Below are positions 1 through 8,788 of a stretch of 39,787 bases of DNA, in pieces (position 1 is the first letter of the stretch; the number at the start of each line of letters is the position of its first letter). The notes beneath the pieces were generated by a model that saw nothing but the letters and a program-made list of their open reading frames with translations, had not been told where the DNA came from and ran no database searches. The stretch is taken from contig CAYZGO010000026.1 of the NCBI GenBank assembly GCA_964478075.1, positions 1 through 39,787 of the forward strand. Reading direction: 5' to 3'. The translations under genes and the position numbers were made by a program. Source of the stretch: DAOUEX01 sp034430235. GTDB lineage: Bacteria; Chloroflexota; Anaerolineae; UBA2200.

Positions 1-166
1 TAACCGCTGAAAACAGGGGCACTATCCTCGTAGACCTCGTTTTTCAACACCCTCAGTCACCATTATGAGACCAAATCAACATATATAAGAAACTTCTCAA
101 CGTAGATGTTGATGGCATGCCTCAGGTGTGAGTTATTGCCAATCATGCTTAATAATATTTCGTCTT

Positions 167-195
167 TTGACAAAAAATCAAATTCATGCTAAAAT
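167..195 (+). promoter_or_regulatory. sigma70-like promoter of the envelope-stress cluster
   Basis: TTGACA at 167-172, a 17-bp spacer and TAAAAT at 190-195. Transcription would start near 202 and give a leader of about 70 nt before the first gene. The spacer and its surroundings are A/T-rich. Nothing recognisable lies at 1-166. Confidence 0.75.
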
Positions 196-272
196 ATGTT
201 TAGTACGAGGTTATCCTTTCGGCGAATCTTTACGCAACATTTACGCTAGCCTGAAGAGTGCGGGAGGTAACT

Positions 273-644
273 ATGTATACTATCCTTGGTAAATGTCCGG
301 TCTGTGGCCAAGACTTGACGGTTACGCGTCTTCACTGCCGAAGCTGCGATTTGGTGCTCGAAGGCCACTTCAGTTTGGGCCGCTTCTACCAATTGAATCC
401 TGAACAACTGCACTTCGTAGAAACATTCATGCGCTGCGAGGGCAAGCTCAACAAGGTACAGAACGAACTAGGTTTGTCTTATCCCACCGTGCGCAGCAGA
501 TTGCACGATGCGATCCGTGCCCTTGGATACGAGATTAGGGAAGAACTTACAGTCTCTCCTGAACAGCGTAAGAACACACTGGACGACCTCGCACAAGGTA
601 AGATCACTTCCGATGAAGCGATCAGATTGCTTCAGGGCGACTAA
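273..644 (+). CDS. DUF2089 family zinc-ribbon/HTH protein
   Basis: The protein has 123 residues. The ATG at 273 is chosen over an upstream GTG at 258 because GGGAGG at 262-267 sits at ideal distance. The N-terminus is a zinc ribbon (CPVCG near residue 8 and CRSC near residue 24). It is followed by a sigma-like helix-turn-helix (GLSYPTVRSRL), as is typical of DUF2089. The C-terminal 25 residues (LAQGKITSDEAIRLL) form the SHOCT-like helical hairpin also found in three downstream genes. Known: DUF2089 proteins are predicted DNA-binding regulators. Inferred: it regulates the envelope cluster it heads. Confidence 0.85.
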   Translation: MYTILGKCPVCGQDLTVTRLHCRSCDLVLEGHFSLGRFYQLNPEQLHFVETFMRCEGKLNKVQNELGLSYPTVRSRLHDAIRALGYEIREELTVSPEQRKNTLDDLAQGKITSDEAIRLLQGD

Positions 645-664
645 GCCGGGAGGAATACCGTAAC

Positions 665-1768
665 ATGAAAAGCAAGAGCTTTCAGCTAGGTAAGAGCCCT
701 CGCCTGCTCTTCCGTTCTTGTTCGAGCGACGTGCGCATTCACGGATGGGAACAGGAGCTGGTGGAACTGTCGTTCCGGAACAAAGCCAAAGCGTTGAATG
801 TGCAAGAACTTGAGGGGGCTCTGGAGATCTCGACCACGGTGCCGTTGACTGCCCGCGTGCCACCTGGAACCACCGTGGTGCTGGAGAGTTGTGCCGGGGA
901 TCTGCATGCTACGTCCTTTGACGCCTTGCACGTGAGTAAACATCGAGGCGATTTGTCCGTCGATAATGTGAACAGGATCGAGGTGACGACAGGACACGGC
1001 GATGTCCAAGTCCAGGAAGCCCAATCACTGCACGTGACGACGCTTTGTGGCGATCTGCGACTCCGGGCCGTCACAGACAAAGTCTCAGTTGCTGGTGTGC
1101 ACGGCGACATCTCCCTGAAGCAAGCAACCGGGCAACTCGATCTGCACAACATCACCGGTGATCTCTCAATCCGTGACCCAGAGGGCCACGTTGACGTGCA
1201 CGATATAGATGGTGATCTCAAACTTGGTGGGAATCTGCAGGGTGGTCAATACGATCTGGAGACAACGGGCAATGTGACAGTCTACCTGGAGCCCACGTCG
1301 AACGCGAGTTTGGATCTGGAAGCGCCTCTGGGACGCATCGTCTGCGACCTGGAACTCGGCGGGGTGCAAGAGTCTGCACACAGGCTCCAAGGCGACCTGG
1401 GTAAGGGCACGGCACAGGTCAAGGTCGTGGCGCATAACGGCGACATCAAGGTTCGCCAGACGCGGGGCAATGACCTGCGGCACGCGATTGAGAAGGAGCG
1501 AACACGTGCGGAAGCCCGTGCCCGCCGAGAGGCTAAGCGCGCGCAACGTATGGCAGAGAAGGCACGCCGGAGAAGCGAGCGTCTGGCGCAGAAAGCTCAA
1601 GAACGTGCCACCCGACTTGATCGCTGGCACATCGAGTGGAGCGCCTCACGAGCAGGGGTGACGCCGAAGAAGCTGGCGAGCGAGCGTCTGGCCGTGTTGA
1701 AGATGCTGTCCGAAGGCAAGATCGGCGCTGAGCAGGCAGAAGCTTTGCTCAGAGCATTGGAAGGCTAA
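665..1768 (+). CDS. DUF4097 beta-helix protein with C-terminal SHOCT-like domain
   Basis: The protein has 367 residues. It starts at ATG 665 behind GGGAGG, 20 bp after the DUF2089 gene. Residues of about 80-260 are a repetitive GD-turn beta-helix (repeats of xVxGDLxL and HGDI), typical of the DUF4097 'putative adhesin' family that includes YvlB and LiaX. A basic Arg/Ala/Glu-rich helix of about residues 275-330, probably a coiled coil, leads to a SHOCT-like hairpin (LKMLSEGKIGAEQAEALL). No signal peptide or TM segment is visible. Known: LiaX/YvlB act in the Bacillota response to cell-envelope damage. Here the SHOCT-like part is C-terminal, not N-terminal. The envelope-stress role is inferred. 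Confidence 0.8.
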   Translation: MKSKSFQLGKSPRLLFRSCSSDVRIHGWEQELVELSFRNKAKALNVQELEGALEISTTVPLTARVPPGTTVVLESCAGDLHATSFDALHVSKHRGDLSVDNVNRIEVTTGHGDVQVQEAQSLHVTTLCGDLRLRAVTDKVSVAGVHGDISLKQATGQLDLHNITGDLSIRDPEGHVDVHDIDGDLKLGGNLQGGQYDLETTGNVTVYLEPTSNASLDLEAPLGRIVCDLELGGVQESAHRLQGDLGKGTAQVKVVAHNGDIKVRQTRGNDLRHAIEKERTRAEARARREAKRAQRMAEKARRRSERLAQKAQERATRLDRWHIEWSASRAGVTPKKLASERLAVLKMLSEGKIGAEQAEALLRALEG

Positions 1769-1924
1769 TGCTTCGCCACAGCGAACACGGTGTGTTCGCA
1801 GTGGCGGCTTCAGTCGTCCCCTCTGTGTCAACAACCAATGAAGTCGTCACTACACGCCTTCAGAATCAGTGTGATGGACCATGAATTCCGCTGACATCAG
1901 AATTCAAGTCAGGGGCGAGATGCT

Positions 1925-2938
1925 GTGGTAGCCCAGGCGATTGCAGGAAGAAACTCGGATGAGGGCATACGCCCCTTCAATATGCAGCGTGACCTGCTGC
2001 AACTGGCCGACCTGATCGAACTGACCTTCCGGACAGAACTCGATCAACCTGGCAATCAGATTGCGGCAGAGTTGAGACGGCTGGCCCGTGCCGGACCACT
2101 GCTGTGGCTTCTTGGCGCTTTCAGCGCGGCGATCTCGCCCCTCATGTGCGGCTATGTGTGGATCGCAAACGGCCAACTCGTGGGCAATGTCACTCTTAAC
2201 CTCGAAAGCGGGCTGCAGAGCATCACTAATGTGGCCGTGCATCCCGACTTTCGTGAACGTGGCATAGCACGACAACTCATGGAAGTTGCGCTACGGGAAG
2301 CGCGCAACAAAGGCGCACACTTGGTCATGCTCCAAGTGCGAACAGACAACGTTGCAGCCCAACAGTTGTACCACAGCCTGGGCTTCCAGGTCTATGACAC
2401 TATAGCTAAGCTCATTTTGCCCGCACACAAACGGACAAAATGGACGATGCTGCCATCCCTGGCCCTACGAAAACGCCGCCCTGACGACTGGCAAGGTCTG
2501 TACAAGCTATTTACAGCCGCAACCCCAGCGAAAGCGCAAGAGGTAAAGCCCATTCCCTCGTACCACTACCGCCTGGGGATAGAGCGCAGACTGGAGCGCT
2601 GGATTAGCGACTTCCTATTCCGTCGTCGGAACAGCGATTGGGTACTCGAAGAGAACGGCAAGATCGTTGCATTGCTGCAGACAACTGGCCAGTACACACG
2701 GGCAGCGCATTGCTTGCAGATCACTGTGCACCCTCACAGTCGAGGAACAATCGAGAAAGAACTGCTCGCCGTGGGGCTGTACAGGCTGAATCGCTTTCCA
2801 ACCCGTGAGGTTGTGTCCACTGTCTCTACGTCTCATCCAGAGGCACAGCAAGCGTTGCACCAAGCTGGCTTCCACACGGTGCGCCTCTTGGACCAGATGC
2901 TACTAGATCTGCGCAACACCAGCCAGGGGGGACTATGA
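1925..2938 (+). CDS. GNAT N-acetyltransferase, probably two GNAT folds
   Basis: The protein has 337 residues. GTG 1925 is the first start in frame; its RBS is weak (GGGGCGAG), and ATG 1981 is an alternative. The N-terminal half has a clear GNAT motif A (VAVHPDFRERGIARQLM near residues 105-121) and motif B (AQQLYHSLGF). The C-terminal half (about 190-330) has a similar layout without a clean acetyl-CoA loop, as in tandem GNAT proteins with one degenerate copy. A 156-bp gap separates it from the upstream gene, and its stop overlaps the next gene by 4 bp (ATGA), so those two are co-translated. The substrate cannot be told. Confidence 0.8.
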   Translation: MVAQAIAGRNSDEGIRPFNMQRDLLQLADLIELTFRTELDQPGNQIAAELRRLARAGPLLWLLGAFSAAISPLMCGYVWIANGQLVGNVTLNLESGLQSITNVAVHPDFRERGIARQLMEVALREARNKGAHLVMLQVRTDNVAAQQLYHSLGFQVYDTIAKLILPAHKRTKWTMLPSLALRKRRPDDWQGLYKLFTAATPAKAQEVKPIPSYHYRLGIERRLERWISDFLFRRRNSDWVLEENGKIVALLQTTGQYTRAAHCLQITVHPHSRGTIEKELLAVGLYRLNRFPTREVVSTVSTSHPEAQQALHQAGFHTVRLLDQMLLDLRNTSQGGL

Positions 2939-3537
2939 GCGAAGAGCAAAAGCAAATCCTCAAGATGGTCGAAAGTGGCCGAATCACTGCTGAGGAGGGG
3001 GCCACCTTACTAGGAATGGTATCGGAATCCGAGGTGACTGATTCAGACTGGATGCAGCAAGAACAACCGCCTTCCGCAGCCAAGCAACAAGACGAAGGCG
3101 AACACGGCTGGCCGCACACTCGCCCTTACTGGCTTTATCCTTTGTCAGGCGGTCTGCTTCTGCTGCTGGTGGGCGGTGCAGTGGTAACAACGATGTACCA
3201 GCAAAGCCGGGTTGGAGTATGGACCTGGCTGTGCGGCTGGATACCCCTTTTCCTGGGACTGTTTGTCGTCACCGTTGCTTTCTGGGCACGGACAGCTCAC
3301 TGGATTCACCTGCGTGTCATAGGCCGCCATGAACGCATCGTCCTGAGTTTTCCCTTGCCCTTGGGACTCAGCGCCTTTGTCATAAGCATAGCACGCCGGT
3401 TCATCCCAAAATTGCGTGAGACAAGCATTGACGAAGTCATCCTGGCCTTGCGCGATGGACTAAGCAACGGTCAGCCCATTATGATTGAAGTGCAGGACGA
3501 GGTGGAAGGCGAACACGTACAGATTCACATCCGTTGA
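2935..3537 (+). CDS. SHOCT-like domain membrane protein
   Basis: The protein has 200 residues and starts at the ATG overlapping the previous stop. Residues of about 1-28 are the SHOCT-like hairpin (ILKMVESGRITAEEGATLL). A charged linker and two transmembrane helices follow (about 65-83 and 95-116). The soluble C-terminal region of about residues 120-200 (ARRFIPKLRETSIDEVILALRDG) resembles the C-terminal half of the next gene product, which suggests they share a small alpha/beta domain. Function unknown. Position and domain suggest a membrane sensor or partner in an envelope-stress module. Confidence 0.7.
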   Translation: MSEEQKQILKMVESGRITAEEGATLLGMVSESEVTDSDWMQQEQPPSAAKQQDEGEHGWPHTRPYWLYPLSGGLLLLLVGGAVVTTMYQQSRVGVWTWLCGWIPLFLGLFVVTVAFWARTAHWIHLRVIGRHERIVLSFPLPLGLSAFVISIARRFIPKLRETSIDEVILALRDGLSNGQPIMIEVQDEVEGEHVQIHIR

Positions 3538-3597
3538 GTGTATCAGTATGTGCGATTTCTGACTTTTCGCCACAATCCTGACGCCTAAGGAGGTAGC

Positions 3598-3969
3598 ATG
3601 GCTCTACATGAAGAGAGGATGCAGATACTCAACATGATCCAAAGCGGACAGATTTCCGCCGAAGAGGGGGCAAAGCTGTTGTCTGCTCTAAAGGCCGCCA
3701 GCAAGGAGAGCGCTCCCGTAGAAGGGGCTCAACCCCACTGGTTCCGCGTGCGCGTCACTGACTTGAGGACTGGCGCGAACAAGGTGAGCATGAATATCCC
3801 GATGGCTCTAGTCAACGTGGGCATCAAGATGGGGGCCCGCTTCGTGCCCGAGGCCGAAGGAGTGGACTTTGAAGAGATCGCCGCGGCCATCCGCAGTGGT
3901 GCCCAGGGCAAGATCCTGGACGTCGAGGACGAAGAGGATCAGGAACGAGTCGAAATCTTTATAGAATAG
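3598..3969 (+). CDS. SHOCT-like domain protein, soluble
   Basis: The protein has 123 residues. ATG 3598 is preceded by a strong TAAGGAGG RBS. The SHOCT-like hairpin (ILNMIQSGQISAEEGAKLL) covers residues 9-30. It is followed by a predicted alpha/beta region (WFRVRVTD, VNIGIKMGARFVPEAEGVDFEEIAAAIRSGAQG). The C-terminal region looks related to that of the membrane protein encoded upstream, so the pair may be a soluble and a membrane-bound version of one domain. Similar proteins sit next to YvlB-like genes in other bacteria (known context). No catalytic motif is visible. Confidence 0.75.
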   Translation: MALHEERMQILNMIQSGQISAEEGAKLLSALKAASKESAPVEGAQPHWFRVRVTDLRTGANKVSMNIPMALVNVGIKMGARFVPEAEGVDFEEIAAAIRSGAQGKILDVEDEEDQERVEIFIE

Positions 3970-3981
3970 AAAGGAGAAAAC

Positions 3982-4356
3982 GTGCGCAAACTGCTGTTAC
4001 GCTTGCTAGTCACGGCCATCGCGCTGTATGCAGCCGTACGATTGGTGCCAGGTATCACCTACGAAGGCGGGTGGCAGGTGTTGGCTGCCATGGCGCTCAT
4101 CTTCGGGCTTGTAAACGCCATTGTACGCCCAATCCTGAGCTTGATGACCTGCCCACTGATCATTCTGACAATGGGTCTGTTCATCCTCGTGATTAACGGG
4201 GCCATGCTGCTGCTGGCCACACGCCTGGCAGAAGTCTTTGGAGTGAGCTTCTACGTGGAAGGATTCGGCTCAGCCTTCTGGGGTGCCCTGGTCGTCAGCA
4301 TCGTGAGCTTCCTCATGAACCTGCTGATCGCAGGAGAAAATGAAGATAGGCGCTGA
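3982..4356 (+). CDS. phage holin family 4_2 / YvlD-like membrane protein
   Basis: The protein has 124 residues. It starts at GTG 3982 behind AAAGGAGA, only 12 bp after the previous gene. Four hydrophobic segments (about 3-20, 27-47, 52-78 and 92-116) with the conserved NAIVRPIL turn mark the YvlD family (PF04020). The family is named after holins but is chromosomal and of unknown function. In Bacillus yvlD is the last gene of yvlABCD, matching its last place here. A weak hairpin (GCTGGT/ACCAGC, 4372-4388) follows without a T-run. Confidence 0.85.
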   Translation: MRKLLLRLLVTAIALYAAVRLVPGITYEGGWQVLAAMALIFGLVNAIVRPILSLMTCPLIILTMGLFILVINGAMLLLATRLAEVFGVSFYVEGFGSAFWGALVVSIVSFLMNLLIAGENEDRR

Positions 4357-4701
4357 ATAGGTACGGCCAAGGCTGGTCAATCACCAGCTTCACGAGTGAC
4401 GAGTCAGACGCAGAGAGCACTCCGTATCGGCTTCTTTATCTTGGCTGAACCCCTTTGGAGTTTACCAGGAACTTGGGGGGGTAGAGGCAAGGGATAGCGC
4501 TCGAAAGTAATGCAAAGCCATTGTTTGCAGGAGAGGACTTTGCCCGTTATTAGCGAAATGCCAGAGTCTGCCTCCAAGGATGACGTCGTAGGGCAACTCC
4601 GCCTACGTGTCCTGCCCTCGGAGTCCCACTCTGCTTTGCGCAACAAGAGTTCCCCAGAACAAAGCCCGAATGCTGTCTGGCAGCAGTTGGGCTCACCTAT
4701 C
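4357..4701. other. intergenic, no gene recognised
   Basis: This 345-bp gap lies between convergent transcription units, the holin-like gene (+) and parB (-). Apart from the weak hairpin at 4372-4388 I see no promoter, RNA or convincing reading frame. The short open frames here have no domain-like composition. Confidence 0.5.
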
Positions 4702-5574
4702 TCACAGCTCCTCGCCCACAATCCGTTCGTAGAGAACTTGCAGTTCTTCTTCTGAGAAAAAGTGGATCACCAACCTCCCACCGCGCTTGCTGCGGTAGAG
4801 GTTGACCTTGGTGGTCAAAGCCCGGCGGAAGCGATCTTCCAACGCGCGCGTCTCAGGCGTCTGTACCCGGAGAGCTTTGCTTGGGGCCTGCGCACTCGTC
4901 GTCAGACGTCGCACCCCCTCCTCAGTCTGGCGCACTGAGAGTCCTCGCTTCTCAATGGCACGCAGCATGCGCAGTTGGAGATCCACCTGCGTCAGCCCTA
5001 ACAGAGCCCGCGCGTGTCCCTCGCTAATGCGATTGGCCAGAAGCGCTGCCTTGACCTTATCCGGAAGACGCAGTAAGCGCAGCGAGTTGGTCACGCTAAC
5101 GCGGCTCCGTCCCACGCGTTCGGCCACCTGTTCCTGCGTCAGGCCGAACTCATCTACGAGTTGGCGGTAGGCGCTTGCCTCCTCCAAAGCATTCAAATCA
5201 GCGCGCTGGATATTCTCTACGAGGGCAAGTTCCAGTGTCTCCTGCGGCGTGGCTTCCTTGACTAGCACAGGAACGACATCGAGTCCCGCCAGCATGGCCG
5301 CACGCCAGCGTCTCTCTCCAGCAATGAGTTCATAACGTGGCCCGCCTGCAGCCTCTGCCGGGCTTCTCTCGGTAACGATCAGCGGCTGAAGCAGTCCATG
5401 TTCCAGAATAGAGTCCGCCAGCTCGCGCAGGGTTTCAACACCAACGTCGTGTCTGGGCTGGCGTGGATTGGGCCCAATCTCAGCGACGCTGACACTGATC
5501 AATCCAGAAGGAGTTACCGCGCCAGGTATCAGCGCGCCCAAGCCCTTGCCCAACCCTCGACGCCTGCTGCTCAT
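4702..5574 (-). CDS. parB: ParB/Spo0J chromosome partitioning protein
   Basis: The protein has 290 residues, ATG start. It begins with the typical RRGLGKGLGALIPG. It carries the ParB N-terminal CTPase/nuclease-like domain with GERRWRA near residues 85-92 and the ENIQRADLNALEEA box. A helix-turn-helix (LTQEQVAERVGRSRVSVTNSLRLLRLP) and a C-terminal dimerisation region (VHFFSEEELQVLYERI) follow. ParB loads on parS as a CTP-dependent clamp and spreads, and works with ParA and SMC in origin segregation. It lies 57 bp downstream of parA in the same operon. Length and motif order are normal. Confidence 0.96.
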   Translation of the reverse strand: MSSRRRGLGKGLGALIPGAVTPSGLISVSVAEIGPNPRQPRHDVGVETLRELADSILEHGLLQPLIVTERSPAEAAGGPRYELIAGERRWRAAMLAGLDVVPVLVKEATPQETLELALVENIQRADLNALEEASAYRQLVDEFGLTQEQVAERVGRSRVSVTNSLRLLRLPDKVKAALLANRISEGHARALLGLTQVDLQLRMLRAIEKRGLSVRQTEEGVRRLTTSAQAPSKALRVQTPETRALEDRFRRALTTKVNLYRSKRGGRLVIHFFSEEELQVLYERIVGEEL

Positions 5575-5631
5575 CGGGTCCCCCTAACTCTAGTCTGCAT
5601 CCACAGTCAGACAGTGGAGAGGAAATGCCCA

Positions 5632-6393
5632 CTATTCGCTGTTTATAATCTCCCGTGCCAGCGCCTGGTAAGCCAATCCGCCTGGCGAAGTCGGTGCATA
5701 GTCCAAGATCGGCTCGCCATAACTGGGAGCTTCACTCAGGCGCACGCTGCGTGGCACAATAGTCTGGAAAACCTTGTCCGGGAAGTGCTCGCGCACTTCG
5801 TCCACCACTTGCCGGGCCAGATTGGTACGTACATCGTACATGGTCATCAGCAGCCCCCTAATGCCCAGTGTGGGGTTGAGATTGACATGCACCAATTCGA
5901 TGGCGTGCAGCAGTTGCGTAAGTCCTTCCATTGGCAGATACTCACACTGTACAGGTACGATCACTTCGTCTGCAGCAGTCAAGGCATTGATTGTCAGCAA
6001 CCCAAGGCTAGGCGGACAATCAATCAAAATGTAGTCGTAGCGGTCACGGAGAGGCCCCAAGGCTCGCCTCAGGCGATGCTCTCTCGACAGCATGCTGACC
6101 AGTTCAATCTCTGCTCCAGCCAGAGCTGGAGCGGAGGGGACCAAATCAAGCCCCAACCGTTTGGTAAGTGTTAGCACGCGCTCCAGCGGTATGCCACCAA
6201 TGATGGTATCGTAGATCGAACGACGCACACTGTTCTTATCAAAGCCCAGGCTGCTGGTGGCATTGGCCTGCGGATCAATATCTACCACCAGGACGCGTCT
6301 CCCTGCTGCAGCCAGGTACGCACCAACGTTGACCACAGTGGTGGTCTTGCCTACGCCACCTTTCTGATTGGCCACAGCATAGACCTGGCTCAC
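5632..6393 (-). CDS. parA: ParA/Soj partitioning ATPase
   Basis: The protein has 253 residues, GTG start. The deviant Walker A motif KGGVGKTT is near residues 10-17, with the signature lysine. Walker A' is DIDPQANATSSLG (about 39-51) and Walker B is YILIDCPPSLG (about 121). These mark a chromosomal Soj-type ParA of normal length. Its ATP-dependent nucleoid binding forms the gradient along which ParB-parS complexes move. It lies 12 bp downstream of the pfkB gene and just before parB, so it is translated from the rpmH-parB operon. Confidence 0.97.
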   Translation of the reverse strand: MSQVYAVANQKGGVGKTTTVVNVGAYLAAAGRRVLVVDIDPQANATSSLGFDKNSVRRSIYDTIIGGIPLERVLTLTKRLGLDLVPSAPALAGAEIELVSMLSREHRLRRALGPLRDRYDYILIDCPPSLGLLTINALTAADEVIVPVQCEYLPMEGLTQLLHAIELVHVNLNPTLGIRGLLMTMYDVRTNLARQVVDEVREHFPDKVFQTIVPRSVRLSEAPSYGEPILDYAPTSPGGLAYQALAREIINSE

Positions 6394-6405
6394 GTCCCTG
6401 CTCTC

Positions 6406-7254
6406 TCATCCATATAACTCACCAAGGCGTAATCGCTCTTCCACTTGCTGTCTGCTAGGAATGCTTGTCGTTCCCCTGCCCTCGATGGCAAAGGACGCAG
6501 CACAGTTGGCGAAAGGCGCAGCCAGGTGCGGGTCGCCAGTTTCCTTCAATCGAACGACAAAGGCTGCCGCAAAGACATCTCCAGCGCCAGTAGGATCCAC
6601 TTCCTGCGCACGAAAAGCCGGAGAATCACGTGCAGACCCGTTCTGGAACACAGTCGCTCCGTGCCGGCCGCGCGTCACTGCAGCGATCCGGGCCATCCTC
6701 GCGTACCGCTGGATCAGAGCCTCGTCTCCAGCAGCGTCTTCCTCGCTGAACACCAGCACGTCCACGGCGGACAGGACTTGCCCCGCCTCCTGCCAAGGTT
6801 TTGGTGTCACTTGCCCTCGATTATCCCACTGCCGCATCCAACCTTGTGGCGTGACGCCCAGGAGAGCTGCAGGGAACACGTCAAGCCAATCCAAGCCAAG
6901 TTCGTTTACTAGCGGGCCAAGCAGCACGATGGAAGCCTGTTTCCAGGTCGGGGGCAGATGCAAAACCCTTAAGCGCCTTGCGGTGCTTCGCACGAACTGG
7001 TTTCGCCTCTGACCCTCGTAGACATTCTCAAAGGTGGTGGCAACCGGGGAAGGAACAACGTGTAGATCAATGCCCCGTAAGGCGCCAGACAAGTCGAGGT
7101 CGGGTGGAGCACTGGTAAGTGCAGCCACCGACAGACCCAGGCCACAAGCGGTAAGCGCGGCATAAGTTGCAGTGCCTCCAACCGTGTAGCCGCCGCCTGA
7201 CAACAGGTCTTTTGTCACGTGTCCAATGACCAGAAAGTCGGGGCTCTTAACCAT
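6406..7254 (-). CDS. PfkB family carbohydrate/nucleoside kinase
   Basis: The protein has 282 residues, ATG start. The PfkB signature 2 (DPTGAGDVFAAAFV) with the catalytic Asp is near residue 226. The N-terminal GG motif (VGGTATYAA) binds the sugar. A Glu-rich N-E-x-E-like site appears as FSEEDAAG. Family members phosphorylate ribose, fructose or nucleosides with ATP; the substrate cannot be told from sequence. At 282 residues it is slightly short for the family. Lying between jag and parA in an origin-proximal operon is unusual, and it has no evident link to partitioning. Confidence 0.85.
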   Translation of the reverse strand: MVKSPDFLVIGHVTKDLLSGGGYTVGGTATYAALTACGLGLSVAALTSAPPDLDLSGALRGIDLHVVPSPVATTFENVYEGQRRNQFVRSTARRLRVLHLPPTWKQASIVLLGPLVNELGLDWLDVFPAALLGVTPQGWMRQWDNRGQVTPKPWQEAGQVLSAVDVLVFSEEDAAGDEALIQRYARMARIAAVTRGRHGATVFQNGSARDSPAFRAQEVDPTGAGDVFAAAFVVRLKETGDPHLAAPFANCAASFAIEGRGTTSIPSRQQVEERLRLGELYG

Positions 7255-7301
7255 ACACCCTGTCTCGCGTCAGCCTTGCAGATCCAGAGCAGGCAAAGGT
7301 C

Positions 7302-8009
7302 TTACTTCTTGGGCCTGATCACTACTCTGCGCTTTTCGTCCTGCCCGTCGCTCTCGGTGAAGACATCGGGATTGTCGCGCAACGCCAGGTGCACGATTCG
7401 ACGCTCGTGGGACGGCATCGGCTCTAAGGACACTGGCTGAGCGGTGATACGAACCCTATCCGCCATGCGTCGCGCCAGACCGATCAACAGATTCTCACGG
7501 CGGCCCTTGTAGTGTTCGACATCTACAACTACACTTGGCCAGCGCTGTGCACGGCGACTGATGAGCAGGCATGTGAGAAACTGCAGACTGCGCAGAGTCT
7601 CGCCTCGTCGCCCAATGAGCAAACCAAGGCCCTCGCCGCTGATATTCAATAGCACGGAACCTGCCCCTGTCTGGCTTTTGAGGGGGGTACCTTCCCTTGT
7701 CACACGCGCCTGGATGCCCATGTAGCTCAGCAAGTTCTGCAACACCTCAATACCGAGACGAGCTATTTCGTCTTGATCCTCGTCTGGAGACGGTGTCGGG
7801 GCTTCCTCCACTGCAGCTGGAGGCACTACTTTAGCGGTGACTCTAACCATTGCCATTTCGCTCAGCAACCCCAGCAGGCCACGGCTCCCCTGCTTAATGA
7901 CCTCAATCTCGACCTCGTCCCGGCTCAAGCCCAATTGCTGCAGCGCCTGCAGAATGGCCTCATCCACAGAGCGTGCGCTAGCTTCAACGGTCTTACCCCG
8001 TTCATCCAT
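7302..8009 (-). CDS. jag: Jag/KhpB RNA-binding protein
   Basis: The protein has 235 residues. The start is the ATG at 8009 behind AAAGG, overlapping the yidC stop (ATGGATGA), rather than an in-frame upstream ATG inside yidC. A Jag-N domain (about 1-52, KTVEASARSVDEAI and SRGLLG) and a linker precede a KH domain with the RNA-binding loop IGRRGETL (about residues 118-125). The R3H domain follows, with R-x3-H seen as ERRIVHLAL. Known: KhpB binds RNA with KhpA and affects cell division and elongation. It is nearly always next to yidC, as here. Confidence 0.93.
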   Translation of the reverse strand: MDERGKTVEASARSVDEAILQALQQLGLSRDEVEIEVIKQGSRGLLGLLSEMAMVRVTAKVVPPAAVEEAPTPSPDEDQDEIARLGIEVLQNLLSYMGIQARVTREGTPLKSQTGAGSVLLNISGEGLGLLIGRRGETLRSLQFLTCLLISRRAQRWPSVVVDVEHYKGRRENLLIGLARRMADRVRITAQPVSLEPMPSHERRIVHLALRDNPDVFTESDGQDEKRRVVIRPKK

Positions 8010-8775
8010 TGCCTTTACCTTTTGGACGAGCCTTCCTCGCTGCGGCACCTAGACCGCTGAATACGGTAGCCAGAGAACCCCAACCGCCGATGAAGTACTG
8101 CTGAACAATAGCCACGACGTTGGTCGCAACAAAGTAGAGACCCAGACCAGAAGCCGTCTGCAAAACAATGACGCCAAACATCATAGGCATCATCAACTCC
8201 ATTGTCTGGCTCATGGCCTTCTGCTGCGGATCAGTGGTGGGAGCAGCCATCATCTTCTGCTGCACCCACATGGTAGCTACGACCAAAACCGCCAAGATGG
8301 GGCTAGGACGACCCAGGTCAAGCCCGAGAAAGCTGGAATTCAAAGGCAACAGGCTCGATAGAATTGGGAACTGTTGATAGATATGCTGCGCCAGGCTGAG
8401 CAAGCGGATCGGATTGTCAGGCAGAATTTGGGTGATTGACTGGTACAATCCAATCCAGATAGGCAGTTGAATCAAGGTCGGTACCAAACAACCGAGAGGA
8501 TTGACACCAGCTTCTTTGTATAGCTTCATCTGCTCGTCAGCCAGCTTCTGCCGGTCATCCTTATGCTTCTTCTCTAGCTCTTGCAGTTTGGGCTGTATCT
8601 CCTGACTGGCCCTTGCCGAACGCATCTGCTTCAATGTGATAGGCAGGGTAAGCACGCGTACCAGCACCGTGAACACGATGATGCTCAGACCAAAGTTCCG
8701 TCCAAGCAAGGAGTACAGAAAGAGCAGGCCATTAAGCATTGGCTCAAAGAGCACAGTATTCCAGATTTGAGTCAC
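8002..8775 (-). CDS. yidC: YidC/Oxa1 membrane protein insertase
   Basis: The protein has 257 residues. It starts at GTG 8775, nine bases after GGAGG. It is the short, Gram-positive-like form without the large periplasmic domain. About five TM segments are visible, with the cytoplasmic hairpin KMRSARASQEIQPKLQELE (about residues 50-70) and the TM2 region NPLGCLVPTLIQLPIWIGLYQS. The conserved hydrophilic-groove Arg is probably in ITLKQMRSA. It inserts membrane proteins alone or with Sec. It overlaps jag by 8 bp, indicating translational coupling. Confidence 0.95.
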   Translation of the reverse strand: MTQIWNTVLFEPMLNGLLFLYSLLGRNFGLSIIVFTVLVRVLTLPITLKQMRSARASQEIQPKLQELEKKHKDDRQKLADEQMKLYKEAGVNPLGCLVPTLIQLPIWIGLYQSITQILPDNPIRLLSLAQHIYQQFPILSSLLPLNSSFLGLDLGRPSPILAVLVVATMWVQQKMMAAPTTDPQQKAMSQTMELMMPMMFGVIVLQTASGLGLYFVATNVVAIVQQYFIGGWGSLATVFSGLGAAARKARPKGKGNG

Positions 8776-8788
8776 CCGAGACGACCTC

